From Notolepis coatsorum (lineage: Eukaryota > Chordata > Actinopteri > Aulopiformes > Paralepididae): 64,000 nt of DNA. Of this stretch, positions 37,195-51,900 are shown piece after piece. The translations under genes were made by a program, and so were the position numbers. Each line of letters begins with the position of its first letter. The first letter of the stretch is position 1. Where the stretch lies: assembly GCA_963971535.1 (NCBI GenBank), contig OZ020589.1, positions 76,946,811 through 77,010,810 on the forward strand, given 5' to 3'. Under the pieces are notes generated by a model. It ran no database searches, had not been told where the DNA came from, and was given only the letters and a program-made list of their open reading frames with translations.

Positions 37195-37746
37195 CAGGGG
37201 TTCCCAAACTTTTCAGGCCGGGACCCAGAAAATAAGGCGTCAGAGAGCCGCGGCCCAATGCACATCGCCAGGCTTTTTTATTTAAATTTTTTTGCCAGGC
37301 GACCGATTTTTTAAGCCAAATATCACTTCAATCCTATTAAGTTAGTTCAAGTTAGTTATTCATTTATATGTGCTATTTATGAGAGGGCTAACTTGTTGCA
37401 AAATAATATGATAATAATAATAGCCTCATTAAAATACTATTGTTGCTTCGGTTGTTTTCAGCGTTTTATGTGCATAGTCTGTTATTTAGTTTGAAATGTT
37501 CGTTGAAATAAGTAGATTTTTCATTTTTGTTTATTTATTAAGTTAATATAAAACCATATAGTCACATTTTAGAATACAATAGAATAGAATTTTAGAATAC
37601 AACTAGAAACACTGTCCTGGCCTGCTTCTAAGTTCAGTGGCCTGACAATTTAATTTTTTTTTTTTTTTTTTTTAATCATCTCGCAGCCCTCCCGTGGCTG
37701 CTCGCGGCCCATCTTTGGGTCGCGACCCTGACTTTGGGAACCACTG
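37195..37746. mobile_element. Non-autonomous hAT element, TSD GTGTAGAG
   Basis: 552 bp. Ends CAGGGGTTCCCAAACTTTTC and, inverted, CAGTGGTTCCCAAAGTCAGG. The 8-bp duplication GTGTAGAG is exact (37187-37194 and 37747-37754). Subterminal GGGACCC/GGGTCGCGACCC blocks mirror each other. Interior AT-rich, with no coding capacity. Confidence 0.92.
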
Positions 37747-37895
37747 GTGTAGAGAAGATGGTGTAGGTGATGTAGAGAGGATGGTGTAGGTGGTGTAGAG
37801 AGGAGGCTGTTGGTGTAGGTGGTGTAGAGAGGGTGGTGTTGGTATAGCTGGTGTAGAGTGGATGGTGTGTAGGTGGTGTAGAGAGGATGGTGTAC

Positions 37896-39459
37896 ACATT
37901 TTATGTCTTGTTTTCTTTACGTTGTATGTCTCTTGATGCAGTCCCTAGCTTTCATTGAGATTGATGCTCCTTCACCAACACTATCTGTTTCCATCCTCAT
38001 TGTTCTGCAAAAAGATTGGTGTTGAACAGTCATGGTTCACTGCTCATGAGACTTAAAATGGAGGTAATGTGTTAAATAATGGTAAATAATGTCTAATTAT
38101 TTAGTCAGGTGAGATGCTTTTACACAGCAAACTCCATAAACTTCAAAACCCCTTCAAAACCCTTTTGCTTTTCAAGTGTTACCTTTTAAGAAGCTAGCAC
38201 CATTAGCCTACACACTTGCAACGGTTTCCCAATGCTAAAACATCTGGATAATCACTGTAATTACTTACCTGATTGCCATGGTTCATGGGATATGCATATC
38301 TAAGCAGCGCTCAGATCGATTAGCCTCCAGCCTTAAAATGACCTTTGACCTTTCTAATGGGGGACCTTATTTGGCCCTGAGGGTCAAAGCATGTTTAAGA
38401 GGCCCACCTGTGTGAACAATTAAAACCAGGAAGCTTGTTTCCCAACTGAAAAGTGCACGGCAACTTTCACATGATCCACATGCAGCAGCATGTTGTGATG
38501 GGAAACTTAAAACTATTATCAAACAACATGTATTCTATTTGGTGTACAATGCAATATATATGATAGACTAAAACAATTGTCCATAGAGGTATCATTACTG
38601 AAACATAGGCATATGGTAGCTATATCAATACGGGACAATGACAGATTCTTTCTCAGTAGCATATTCAATTGGGAAATGTCTAGGCCCATGCCGTGCATGA
38701 AAACAAAACACTGTAGCCTGCTAATTCTGTTCCAAGGTCTTTTTAAATAGTAGTTGTGAGAGCGTTTTAGCTTCATCTGCGTTTCAATCGGTCTCTGGGG
38801 CAGAAAGAGTAACACGGACCAACCCTTTCATATCTTCTACTGCTTCCTGTGCCTGAGGATCAAAGCGAAGGAAGTGGGCACTGCCAAGCACACGAGGGCA
38901 GAACTACCCAGCAGCACAGACAGGGAAATGCGGCTAGTTAACCACAGACTTCGTGCTTCTTGTAATCACTGTGTTCTTTTCACTTGGGTGTGTTTCCTCT
39001 CTTACGAGGTCTGCCGAGGTCGCTGGGTTGATACAAGTTAGATTAGGAAGTGTACTCAACTTGGCCTGCAGTCTCGTGTGTCTTAACACATGATGTCCAA
39101 GAATGTTTTGTTTTTTTGGTTTGCGGTCATCATACATGGCACTATTTGACACTGTGGAAGAACACACAGATGACGTGTGGTTGAGGGAGCAAGAGAGAGA
39201 GAGAGAGAGAGAGAGAGTGAGAGAGAGGGAAAACAAAGAAAACACACACAAACAAAATCTCAATTTCCCAACATCTTGGAAGGAGGAAACTAAGAAGTAT
39301 GGATCTGTATTGTGCCATCTGGCAAGATGAAAAGAAAAGAGCTAAACAGATACTACAAGATGACAATTTCCCTACATGTTGGCCATAAGAACTCAGCTCA
39401 ATATACTGTAGCATCTTGTAAAGTTACAACCATAATCTCCACTCAAATTCTTAACTGCT
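37896..39459. other. Unique-looking non-coding DNA
   Basis: No mobile-element or coding signature apart from a short GA run (39193-39219). Several 60-110-codon frames on both strands lack motifs. Confidence 0.5.
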
Positions 39460-39942
39460 AGTGGTGGCTGGGTGGCGCAGCGGAGATTGCGCTCGTCACC
39501 AATGCGAGAGACTCCGGTCTCGAATCCGGGTGTCAGCATTGCCTCCGGCTTGGGCCAGCCGTCATACTAACTCGTTTGGCTGAGATAGCGGGAGGGAAGT
39601 CGATGGGGTGGTAATCTGGCGTTGTGGACAGCGACTCCTACAGGTCAGGTCAGGACGCCTGCACAGCAAAAGACAGGAAGTGGTGAAGGCAGTGTGACCT
39701 CCCACGCGTTACACTTCACCAATGAGAGTCCGCGCTGTCAGCTGAAAAGAGAGCCGCTGGCTGTCTCTGCATGTGTCGGAGGAAGCATGTGGTAGACCTC
39801 AGGGCTCCCTTGACCGACCAGTAGGGGGCACATGTGCACAACGACCTGGTACGGGAGGGGGGAATTGGCATAACGACTAAATTGGGATGGGAGGAAAAGC
39901 ACAGAAAATCAGGTGGAAAAAAATAGGATAAAAAAAATAAAG
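39460..39942 (+). mobile_element. tRNA-derived SINE, second copy
   Basis: Head GGTGGCTGGGTGGCGCAGCG with A box TGGCGCAGCGG and B box GTCTCGAATCC. The body contains GCGTTGTGGACAGCGACTCC and the tail AAATTGGGATGGGAGGAAAA, shared with 9782-10219. The target duplication is AAATTCTTAACTGCT (39445-39459) versus AAATCTTAACTGCT (39943-39956), one base different. Longer than the first copy because it retains a middle segment (CCGCGCTGTCAGCTGAAAAG to GACCTGGTACGGGAGG). Confidence 0.85.
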
Positions 39943-39956
39943 AAATCTTAACTGCT

Positions 39957-40296
39957 TTGTTGTCATAATTACATGCAGGGAGGTTTTGGTTGTGTGGGTT
40001 TGTGCACAGGGTAGTGTCACAACAATGCATGTGACATCCAACCAGCCATGACATTGGAGGCGAAGGCTTGCCATTTAGAAAGACCACACAGAGCTTGAGA
40101 AATTGCGTTTTAATTGGTTAACTGGCATTCCTGGATATTCACACAGTGGCATGACACCGTGATGTATGACCTGGCAGCCACCACAATGATTCAGATATCC
40201 AGATGTCTAAAAAAACTGCTAGTGGTAGTTTGCCTGAAACTGGCTTCAGGCTGCGTGCGAGTGCCAAAAAGACTCTGACTTCCCAAAATGCATGGG
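39957..40296. other. No recognisable feature
   Basis: Unique-looking spacer between the SINE and a TCA microsatellite. Confidence 0.4.
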
Positions 40297-40381
<85 letters not shown>

Positions 40382-40411
40382 CATCACCATTATAATCACC
40401 ATGATCATCAT
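40297..40411 (+). repeat. (TCA)n microsatellite
   Basis: About 38 TCA units with a few CCA/TAA interruptions. Poly-Ile or poly-Met translations are artefacts. Confidence 0.95.
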
Positions 40412-40864
40412 TTCCTGTGCTTGTTTACATAGAATGTTCTCCCAGAGACACAGACTACTCTGCATGATGACACAACAACTATCAGAAATGTAGACACATT
40501 GCATTTCACACATTGTCAATCGCTCAGTGGTATTATGCCATTCAGGACCACACTCCTCCATTGAATACAGGAATGGAATACTGTCTTTTCACTGGGCCCA
40601 TGCGATGGAAAAGCGTGATAAATGTAGGGACTGAGTTCCGCAGGCTACGTGACTAAACAAATGGTCCCAGAGGGAATGGCTGAGCTGTAGCTTGGGAAAG
40701 TACTGTATGGTGTATATACGGTACACTGACTAGACTGCAGCACAAGACCAAACCACCCATGTTAGCCTTCTGAACAGCACATGTTAGAGAAAGACAAACA
40801 GCGTGGGAACCTTTGAAGAAGTGGAACACAAGTTTAGATGTGCACCATCCTTTTATTATAGGGG

Positions 40865-41720
40865 GATAATTATCCAGAGGGATGACATTTACCACTACAC
40901 AGTATCTGATATAAAACTGCTATAAACCTGAGTGTGCTGTGAGAACTTAGGTGAGAACCTGGTCAAGAAGCCCGTTTGGAAGCCACCCAGCAAAAACGGT
41001 GATGTTCATTAGCTAGTATATTGGCTGTTGGGCCAGGGTGTTCAAACAGGGGTTGAAATTAAAGTTTTCTTAATCAACATTGTTTAAACGATTTAGTGTA
41101 ATAAAATAAGGATTTAAAATGCATGCTAAGAATACAACTGCTTCACAACACAGTTTCAAGTAAAGTCTTCTTATGTCTATAGGTAATTTTAATTTGGGTT
41201 GAATGAAAAGCAAATTAATATTAAGTTGTTGTAATGCAAGAGTGTTCCCTCGCTGTGGTATTTACCTGAGGGATGACATTTACCAATACACAGGATCTGA
41301 TGTAAAACTGTCCTCTTGTGCTAAAAACCTGAGTGAGCACCTAAAGGGATAGTTCTATTTCCTACTTACCAATTATGTTGTTTATGAGTAGAGAATCCGT
41401 TCTGTTCTTCATACTAGCTCCGGCTAGTATGAACTAATATAACTAAGTCAATGGGGTCAAGCTCCTGTCTGTACAAGCTGACTGAAGCTCACCTAAATCT
41501 ACATTATGTGGACTGAGGAGTAGATTTCAGTGAGCTTCAGTCATCTTGTATAGACAGAGCTTGACCCCATTGCATTCGTTTGTGGCTAACTAGCCGGAGA
41601 TAGTATGAGGAACAGCATGGATTGTGCTGAGAAAAGATTATACTAAGGCTTAGGGTTCCAACATCAGAACTATCCCTTCAAGTAGGAACTTGGCAAGGAA
41701 GCCCGTTTTGGAAGCCTCTT
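40865..41720 (+). repeat. Local duplication, second copy interrupted by a MITE
   Basis: 40875-40990 (CAGAGGGATGACATTTACCA, TCTGATATAAAACTG, AACCTGAGTG, then AAGAAGCCCGTTTGGAAGCC) is repeated at 41267-41344 and 41682-41720 (GAGGGATGACATTTACCAAT ... AAGGAAGCCCGTTTTGGAAG). The MITE at 41345-41677 lies exactly between the two parts of the second copy. Confidence 0.75.
41345..41677. mobile_element. Palindromic MITE, 333 bp
   Basis: Ends AGGGATAGTTCT on both sides (inverted), flanked by CTAA and TCAA, apparently decayed TTAA. Inner arms also pair: TGGGGTCAAGCTCCTGTCTG, TACAAGCTGACTGAAGCTCA against their inverses at 41525-41575. A long imperfect hairpin with no coding capacity. Same terminal AGGGATAGTT as the element at 50538-51354. 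Confidence 0.75.
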
Positions 41721-43828
41721 ATTTTAGCTATGTATCATCCTTTAGCTCCTCGGCTGTGAGAATACCCAGAGGGATGAGAATACAGAGGGGAAAAAATGCT
41801 CCAGATCCAGACTCTATAGTGTCGATGTTGGACCTCTTTTTCCTTTATTTGTATATTCAGGGTATTCCAATGTATTCATAGATAAAGTCAGGACTGCATT
41901 TCACTCACTTTACTAGTGGCTCAGAACATACCATGTGTACAATTACATCCGGTTTAACCAACCCAGCCCATCCTCCCGCCCAGCAGGTGGCACTGACACT
42001 ACCAGCCAGCTTCCTGTTGCTATAGCTCACAACTGGAATACACCCTTTTGTGGGTACCACAGTCTCTACCTCTCTAGGCCATCCTGCCATAGAAAAGTGT
42101 TTGCAGATTCTCAAAGTAGTGGTTGAGAGCATGTAATAAGTCCTCTGTTACTTGAGTAACAGAAATGTGAATAAGGTGTGTGTGTGTGTGTGGGGGGGGG
42201 GGATGCTTGCGCAGCCATAAATCAATGCCCATTGGAATTTTCAATAACTCATCTTAATGAGTGAGATCATATCATTACCTCTCAAATATACTGTTACATA
42301 ATCTCTGCAGTCTCTCACATTACATAGTCACCTAGGAGCTAATTCGGTTTGATCTATTCATGTTGAGCTAACAGCATAAAAAAATCTATAGACTGACTCC
42401 AGCCTTTCATATCAAACAAACAAACAAAAGTAGACATGGTAGATATCCCAAAGAAACAACAATATCTCCTTATTGAATGTACGTACGCCTATATGTGATA
42501 TTGTTCTACCTTTACCCACCTTTAATACCATATAAAACTCCACATATTCATTCATTAGCGAGGTGTGTTGGGGTTCAACAAGGCCGTGAGCAGGAGATCA
42601 GTGGAACAGCGTGAGAGAGGCTTCCTGTGGTTAGGGACCCTCTGAGGAGAGTGGATTACATGTTTAGAAGCCTTGGATCAGAGTACAGCCTACAGCCATT
42701 CCTCCACCTCCACCTCCACCTGGAGGCGTTGCCACGGCAGCCGGGCTAATGACCCCAGTCCTGCTGGCTCACCAGCTCCAACGGGTCCAGTCATCAATAT
42801 GTCTAACCTGGGGATGGGCTTAATCCACAGCAGGCGGCCTTCCATTGTGCTCCACATCCAGTTCCAGATTGTGGCTGGTTTTACAACCCTCATATTTACA
42901 AATCAACCTTTGTCTGCATGTTTTTGAGAGAAATGCATAAGAGAGTGTACTCTCTACCTTTGAAATGGTTGATGTATGGCTGAGACAAAAGTGTATGCTT
43001 ATACGGGATGGTGGATGTTAAGGGTTAACAGTGGCTGGATATGTCTCATCCAAATTGAAAATTGGCAAACCCAATATTATATCCCTTAAAGAGTTTAAAT
43101 GATTTAAATTAATTAGAGAATGTATATTTTCATGTCTGTTTATTTTGATCTGCTTAATTTACAAGCACATACTAAATATTCATGTTAGAAGAAAGAAAGA
43201 CTGTTATATTAATACAATTTTGAACAATGATGTTGACGTTTGATTGTCCATACCTGTTTTACTAGGCAGGGTTTATTTTTAGCACAAGACTAGACTGGAG
43301 TGTGATGATATGTGCCTTTGGGACATCACTAAAGTTATGAGAACGAACCCAGCAGTTTCCTTGGTGGTTATTACTACAGTACAATTCACACCCATGACTA
43401 TTATAATAGTATTTAGGTTGGATTCTGTCCATTTGAAGACAAATCTCTGGCTCACACAAGAGTGCAGCTGAACATACCGTAATGTTATACCATAGCATAG
43501 TGTGGCATCAATAAATGTGCTTGTAACTAGAGCATATTGTAAATTTTTCTTGCAACCCCTCTCTATCAGTTTTTGCTAATGTAAATTCATAGATCTGTCT
43601 GCAAATAGCCTTAAAGCTTTCAGCAGTAAGTCAACCCCATTTGTATATTCCAGCTTGACCCTAATTATTTAATGTTGCTTTGATTTCAATGGCGGATAAG
43701 AAATGGTTGACAGAAATAATGCCCAGTGTTGTAACTTTCTGTCTGGACTACATTTGCTAGTGTGTGATTTAATTTCTGAAAAGGAATGACCAGCCTGCTC
43801 TGCTTCCTGTGTGTTTTTTTGCTCAAAA

Positions 43829-43830
<2 letters not shown>
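41721..43830. other. Unique-looking non-coding DNA
   Basis: A short GT/G run at 42175-42202 and a (CCACCT)n stretch at 42703-42722. No gene or mobile element recognised. 42560-42880 is relatively G+C-rich and might be conserved non-coding DNA, but nothing in the sequence proves it. Confidence 0.45.

Positions 43831-43893
<63 letters not shown>
43831..43893 (+). repeat. (TC)n microsatellite
   Basis: About 31 uninterrupted TC units. Confidence 0.97.
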
Positions 43894-43897
<4 letters not shown>

Positions 43898-44778
43898 GGG
43901 AAGCTGCTTCAAACTCAATATTAGCCCAGGGAATTCAATAAAACAGGGAGTTGCACAGAAATATTGCAAATTATTTTCGCATGGCAATGGAAGTCATTTC
44001 CGAAGTCTGGCACAAGGCTCACAAAACTATTGCAAATCATGAACAGATCAGACAAACAGATTTTGTAACTTGAAACTCTATGTGAATTCTCCCTTTTTCT
44101 GAAGTATAGACTCCAAAGTAGCCCAGAGTACAGCAGTGAGGAAAGAAGAGTATGTGTGGCCTTATTTAAGTTTCCATTCAGCACTTCATTCTCTGAATGC
44201 CTGGCAATGTTTCAGATACCATCTTTATCTTTTACACTCCCAATGAACTCATCAGGAGGACGTTCAGATGCTGCTTGTCACAATCCCTCTGAAGTTGTGT
44301 TTCCCTGGTGTTACGAACGCCCTCCCCACATCCCACATTACATACCACAGCAAGATTAACAGGGCCCTATTAGGGAGAAAAAGACAATGGTGTGAGGTAT
44401 CAGCCTTGGTTAATTCCTCAATAATACATAAAGAGAGTGAACCAGGTGGGACCTGAGATGACCTCCAGCATTATTTCAAATGCGGGGGCCACCTACTGGG
44501 CACCCCTCCATCCATACCATAGGTTGCTTGTGGGGTTCTGAGATGGCTGTGTACTCAACATCGTTCAGTATGTTCAGGGACCAAATCCTTGGCATTGTTT
44601 TTTTTTTCTCCAAAGGGGGTCTAATTCCCAGAGAGGGACACATGTAGTCTCATGAAACATGTCCAATGAAAACAGCCGACCCAAGGACCTGTGGGGGTGG
44701 TTGATGCGGGGCTCGGAATCCTCAAGGGAGATCCCCCAGGACCAAGCTTGGAATGATTTAATTACACAAGGAAAACAT
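43894..44778. other. No recognisable feature
   Basis: Unique-looking, with no supported coding or repeat signal. Confidence 0.45.
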
Positions 44779-44795
44779 GGTGTGTGTATGTGTGT

Positions 44796-44833
<38 letters not shown>

Positions 44834-45093
44834 GTAGGTGTGTGTTTGTGTGTGTGCAACTATGTGCACAAGCATGCACTGTACGTATGTGTGTGTATGT
44901 GTGTATATGTGTGTGTTTCTATCTGTGTTTTGCCAGAGTGGGTGTTTGCTTCCCCGCTTGGCTTACCTGGACCCTTAGACCATGGAAAGACAGATTGGTT
45001 GAACCCGCAGGGGCTGTATTGTTTTCATGGGTCCTCTAATTGCCAGTTGCACTATTTGAGTAAATGGAAAAGCAGGAGGCTCTTGGAGTGGGC

Positions 45094-45192
<99 letters not shown>

Positions 45193-45217
45193 TTTGTGTG
45201 TGTGTGTGTGTGTGTGC

Positions 45218-45252
<35 letters not shown>
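44779..45252 (+). repeat. (GT)n cluster, first and second blocks
   Basis: Interrupted GT at 44779-44920 and a long GT run at 45097-45252 with a few TT/GC changes near its 3' end. Confidence 0.95.
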
Positions 45253-45253
<1 letters not shown>

Positions 45254-45389
45254 GTGGGCATTTCCACGTATTCATCTGTGTAAGAGAAAGAAAAGAGGGA
45301 TAATGTGTGTGTGTAAGAGGAGAACAGAGAGAGTATGAATAGAAAAAGAGAGAGAGAGAAAGAAGGTGTGTGTGGAAGTGCATACGTAC

Positions 45390-45508
<119 letters not shown>

Positions 45509-45548
45509 CATGCTCTTGTTTGCATGTATCTGTGTGTGTGTGTGTGTT

Positions 45549-47799
<2,251 letters not shown>

Positions 47800-48700
47800 T
47801 AAGATAAGATAAGATAAGATAAGATAAGATAAGATAAGATAAGATAAGATAAGATAAGACATTCCTTTATTATAATAATAATAATAATAATGCAGGACTT
47901 AACTCAGAAGTCTTTATTTGGCATGCAACGGCATGCAGTGATGGGCGGCACACACACACACATGCACAGTTTTTTTAGGGTCGCCGATGCGATTGAGCTG
48001 TGCGCTTGACCCATCCCGCTGTCCTTCCCCCTAAGGGCAGCCGGGAGCAGACAGGGCGTCGGCGAGGTACCGCGCCGCGCGCCCGGGGACCAATCCAAGT
48101 GCTCCTGCCCGTCTTCGTCAGCGATCTGTTGTGCATGTTTTTCCATTGGGGTTCTCTTATCGGGGGGGGGGGGGGGGGGGGGACCCCTGCAAGCTCGGGG
48201 AGAAAATGCAAACTCCACACAGAAAGGCCTGGGAGATACCCCAAGCGGGAATCGAACCCTGGACCTTCTTGCTGTGAGGCGACAGTGTTAACCACTACAC
48301 CACCGTTTTATTGATCCCCTTGGGGAAATTCTGGCATCATAGTAGCACCGGGGATGGGGCGGGTGCAGGTATGGGCAGGGTAATAGGAAGACATTAAATA
48401 TAAGCAATAAATATAGGCAATACTATTTTCTATATGAATATAAAATATGAATGAAAGTAAACAGTAGACACAAAGGTGCAGATGAGGGTATGTTTATCGG
48501 TCATATGTTATAGTCTGTGCAGCGTTTAGTGTAAGAGCCAGACATTTCTAATACTTCTCAAGTTCTGCCGTCGTTAGCTCTCCAGCTGCTGGCATCCTGA
48601 TGAACGATAGTGTTTATACCATAACACAGGAATTCCAATATGGTTTATAAGAAGGGAAAACTACTAGGCATGTTGGAGTGCTCTGATTTACAGAGATAAA
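47800..48700 (-). mobile_element. LINE 3' end with (TTATC)n tail, interrupted by a SINE
   Basis: On the minus strand a 3' UTR (about 48700-48306) ends CAGAATTTCCCCAAGGGGATC then AATAAAA. It continues after the SINE with AATAAAGGAATG and a run of TTATC pentamers (47800-47858 on the plus strand as AAGAT). Related ends occur at 50935-51240 and 51444-51900. The pattern GAAATTTCCC..GGGAT(C/G)AATAAAGTA plus a short tandem tail is common in fish LINEs, I think of the RTE/Rex3 kind, but no coding part is present to confirm it. Confidence 0.55.
47893..48305 (-). mobile_element. tRNA-derived SINE of the GTGGAGTTTGCA type (V/AFC-like)
   Basis: On the minus strand: A box TGGTGTAGTGG, the stretch GTCGCCTCACAGCAAGAAGG, perfect B box GGTTCGATTCC, then CCTTTCTGTGTGGAGTTTGC. 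This is the head and conserved body of a widespread fish SINE group. The rest, with a G-run (48163-48181), a proline-rich artefactual frame and an AATAAAGACTTCTGAG-type 3' part, extends to about 47893. Inserted in the LINE tail. Confidence 0.8.
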
Positions 48701-50537
48701 CCGGTGTATTCATGTACATTACAAATGTATCAAAGAAAAACATCTGGAATATTGTTCTGGAATCAATCATGCACATGCAGCAATATTTCCAATGATATGA
48801 AGTTATTAGAATGTATTTGTCCTGCTTAAAGATAGCAGTGAGTGTTTGTCCACTTTAGGGAGAATGACATCAATAGACCAATAGCACAATTAGTCATTAA
48901 TTGTTCAAAGAAATGATTTGCTCTGTGTGGGTTGTTTCGTTCCTTTTAATACTATAATTCAGAGACTAATGTGACCTTCATCCATTAATGACTGTTTGAT
49001 GTTAATGCCGTAGGGAGTTGGTTTTATGAAGAGTCTTCACAAAAAGCAGCTTTTCAAGGTACTTTTAGCCAACATGTGGTAGTGTTTAATTGGTAAAGAC
49101 TTAACGAGTCAGAGAGCAAACTGTTCCCAGGCCAGTGAGTCCTGTCAAAGGGACTAGAATAAAGCATAAAGGATCATATGGCAAGAGAAGAACAAACAGT
49201 GGTCTGCTTGATGCGAGGACATACAAATATACAACCACCCGTATTTTTAAACAGGGACTTACCATATTTGCTTTCAAAGATTAACCCTTCAGATGCTGTA
49301 TAAACCATTCTGGAAATGGCTGAAGAACCTTGGAGACGATTTACTATGGCAGCCATGATTGGCGTACAAATATTTATACTGCGGCCGCAATGAGTTGGGG
49401 TTTGTGTTATTTGCGAAGACTGATAAATATTTGTCTTTTTTCAAATCCCATTCCGGTTATGTTTGTGTATTTTAAGTCAATGATTTTTCTAGCTCAGGAG
49501 AAAATAATCTTGAGCATACAGCACCCATAGGCACATCATAATCAGACTGCTTCATCAGCCAACTGCTGAGGAGAATGCCGCCTTAAAAGAGGTTGAAGAA
49601 AGAGAGAGAAGTCAAATGTAAGGGAAAGGTTCACATCTGAAACCAATTTCCCCCCTCGCCTCTCAACCCCCCTGGAGACGTGGATACACAAAGGGTCCGT
49701 TCCCAGGGGGGATGGCATAGCAACTGGACTCCTCACTTGGTCTTTATTCCTTATCCACTGCATACATGCAACAAGTGCCTATTATGAAAAATAAACAATA
49801 CCAGCGTCATTATTAGCAGTTCCACAGTTATTCTCTCTTGACAGGAATCTTGGCGTTGACTCTTAAGTTCCACATCTCAGGATTGATTATACAGCGGAGC
49901 ACTGACTACCTCCATAGTCAGTATATCCATCATAAGAGCGACTGAGGAGTCTGATATTTGAAGCCCTCTCTCTTTCAAACCCATCAAAGTTGAACAGCTG
50001 ATGCTATGACGCTGTAGGGTAGATAGGTATGTAATTATACAACAGGGGCTTGTATTCCAGTTGGCTATGTGTTGACACCAATCTTCTTTTTTAAAGGACA
50101 ATTGGAATGCACAAACTATTTATAGGCATGTCTATCATCGTGTTTGCTTAATTCATATCATGGGATTAATAGAAGTATGCATTGGCTAACATGTTCAGGC
50201 CAAAGGACAATACACTAGTATTGTACCTTTGGCATCTAACAACAGCACACCCACAAACATAAGACTTTTTAACACATGTGTGTGGCATACAGTTACAGAA
50301 CATCATTAACGTAAACATGGTTAAAGCAATATACGTGTCTCTAGAAAAGCCCATTTGGTTTTTACTGTGAGATTGGCGGCCTTTTAAATGCTGGCTAGGA
50401 ACTTGCATGAGAAATCCTTAACCTTTCTCAGGGTTCAGTGCGTTTTGGCTCTTTTCCTAGACTTGTCAAGTACCAAACAATTTTGGGGCCTTATGAATTC
50501 TCAACCAAGTCTGCAAAAAAAGAAAACTTGCTTTTAA
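48701..50537. other. Unique-looking non-coding DNA
   Basis: No repeat or coding signature. Stretches near 48870-48960 and 49010-49130 are rich in TTAAT/TTGTT patterns that might be conserved non-coding DNA; not provable here. Confidence 0.4.
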
Positions 50538-51354
50538 AGGGATAGTTTGGATTTTTGGACATTAAGTTGTATGAAATACTTGCCAGTAGTGTAGTGGATG
50601 TAAAGCTGTGGTTGGAGTTCTGGCCGGTTTATAAAAGGTTTTAATCCACACCACAACATGCAGGCAAAAGGGTTACCTGTTTCTAACTCAAAATCAATTG
50701 TCCTCCAGCACTTTGGATTCTGCAATCACTTGGCACTATTTTTTTTCTTGAAAAAAAAAATAGATGTATTACTACATGCTGGAGTCGTTTCACATGCTTT
50801 ATTCTATCAGCTGTTTCACAATTCTGGAGGACCATGGTTTTGTTGTAGAGGTGGGTAACCATTTGCCTGCATGTTGTGGTGTGGGTTAAAACTTGTTTGG
50901 CTTCGTGACCCCATTTTGCTGTTTGCTGCCAGTCTAAAGAATAGATATAATATAATAGAATAGAATAGAATAGAATAGAATAGAAATACTTTAATCATCC
51001 AGAGGAAAATTTGGCACTACAAATCGCTCACAGTAAACATTTAGGTAGACCAAACAAAGTCACGAATAAGAATAACAAAAAAAATTGCCTAAGAATAAAG
51101 AATAAAATAAGCCTAAGAATAAAATAATAATAATCAAATACGGTCCGGGATTTACATTTCCTATGTTATGTATACATTCTAATATGAAATATACAGTACA
51201 AATATACAGAAATCTACAGTAAGTGTACAATAAAGCTTGGGAACCCAGACAGAACGCAGACCATGGGACTTGGTCAGTAAGCTAATAACTTTGCTTCGAC
51301 TATACTAATGGCAAGTATTTCATACAACTTAATGTCCAAAATCAAACTATCCCT
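50538..51354. mobile_element. Palindromic MITE flanked by TTAA, hosting a LINE 3' end
   Basis: TTAA (50534-50537) then AGGGATAGTTTGGATTTTTG, GACATTAAGTTGTATGAAAT, ACTTGCCA. The right end is the inverse of nearly the same 48 bp, then TTAA (51355-51358). A second inner hairpin pairs CCACACCACAACATGCAGGC (50647) with its inverse near 50863-50884. The LINE tail at 50935-51240 is inserted in the right arm. TTAA plus long palindromic arms suggests a piggyBac- or Kolobok-derived MITE. Confidence 0.82.
50935..51240 (-). mobile_element. LINE 3' end with (TATTC)n tail
   Basis: AATAGAATAGAATAG (plus strand) then AAATACTTTAATCATCCAGA, GGAAAATTTGGCACTACAAA, TCGCTCACAGTAAACATTTA and on to GTGTACAATAAAG. 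Very similar to 51444-51735. Non-coding 3' UTR on the minus strand. Confidence 0.7.
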
Positions 51355-51443
51355 TTAAGCGTTAGATACCAGAGGTTTTATTTCATTAACCACTGTTCCA
51401 TAATTGGTCAATAAACATATTTTCTTTTTAGTTTTAAGAATTA

Positions 51444-51900
51444 GAATAGAATAGAATAGAATAGAATAGAATAGAATAGAATAGAATAGAATAGAAATAC
51501 TTTATTCATCCCGAGGGAAATTTGGCACTACAAATCGCTCACAGTAAACAGTAAACATTTAGGTAGACAAAAATACAAGTCACGAGTAAGAATAAAAAAC
51601 AAGCCTAAGAATAAAGAATAAAATACAGTCCGGGATATACATTTCCTATGTTATAATATGTATATACATTTTAATATAAAATATACAGTAAAAATATACA
51701 GAAATATAAAGTATGTGTACAATAAAAGTGTAAAATTGTACAATGTCGGTTTAAAAGTAAAAGTAAAAGTCCAGGAAGATAGTACTGTCACCCTGTGCTC
51801 AGTTATGCAGTGAGGCACAGTGTTGCATTATAGAGTCTGATGGTTATCGGAATGAAGGACAACCTGTGCCGTTCAGTGCTACATCTTGGGAGTCTTAGTC
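51444..51900 (-). mobile_element. LINE 3' end with (TATTC)n tail, longer copy
   Basis: About ten ATAGA pentamers, then AAATACTTTATTCATCCCGA, GGGAAATTTGGCACTACAAA and the same 3' UTR as the previous copy. It continues upstream (on the minus strand) through GAATGAAGGACAACCTGTGC to about 51900. No RT remains. Confidence 0.7.

Larger units (their letters stand above)
35690..37895 (-). repeat. Minisatellite (GTGTAGAGAGGATGGTGTAG type) split by two hAT elements
   Basis: Remaining array segments are 35690-35963, 37132-37194 and 37747-37895, about 490 bp in total. Units are built on GATGGTGTAGGTGGTGTAGAGA (about 22-24 bp) with longer composite periods. Protein-like translations (repeated PPTPSSLHHL) are artefacts of the repeat. 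Confidence 0.9.

Noticed and set aside
35690-37895. CRISPR-like or protein-coding repeat (PPTPSSLHHL)
   Set aside because: A minisatellite split by hAT elements; the translated repeat merely follows the nucleotide period.
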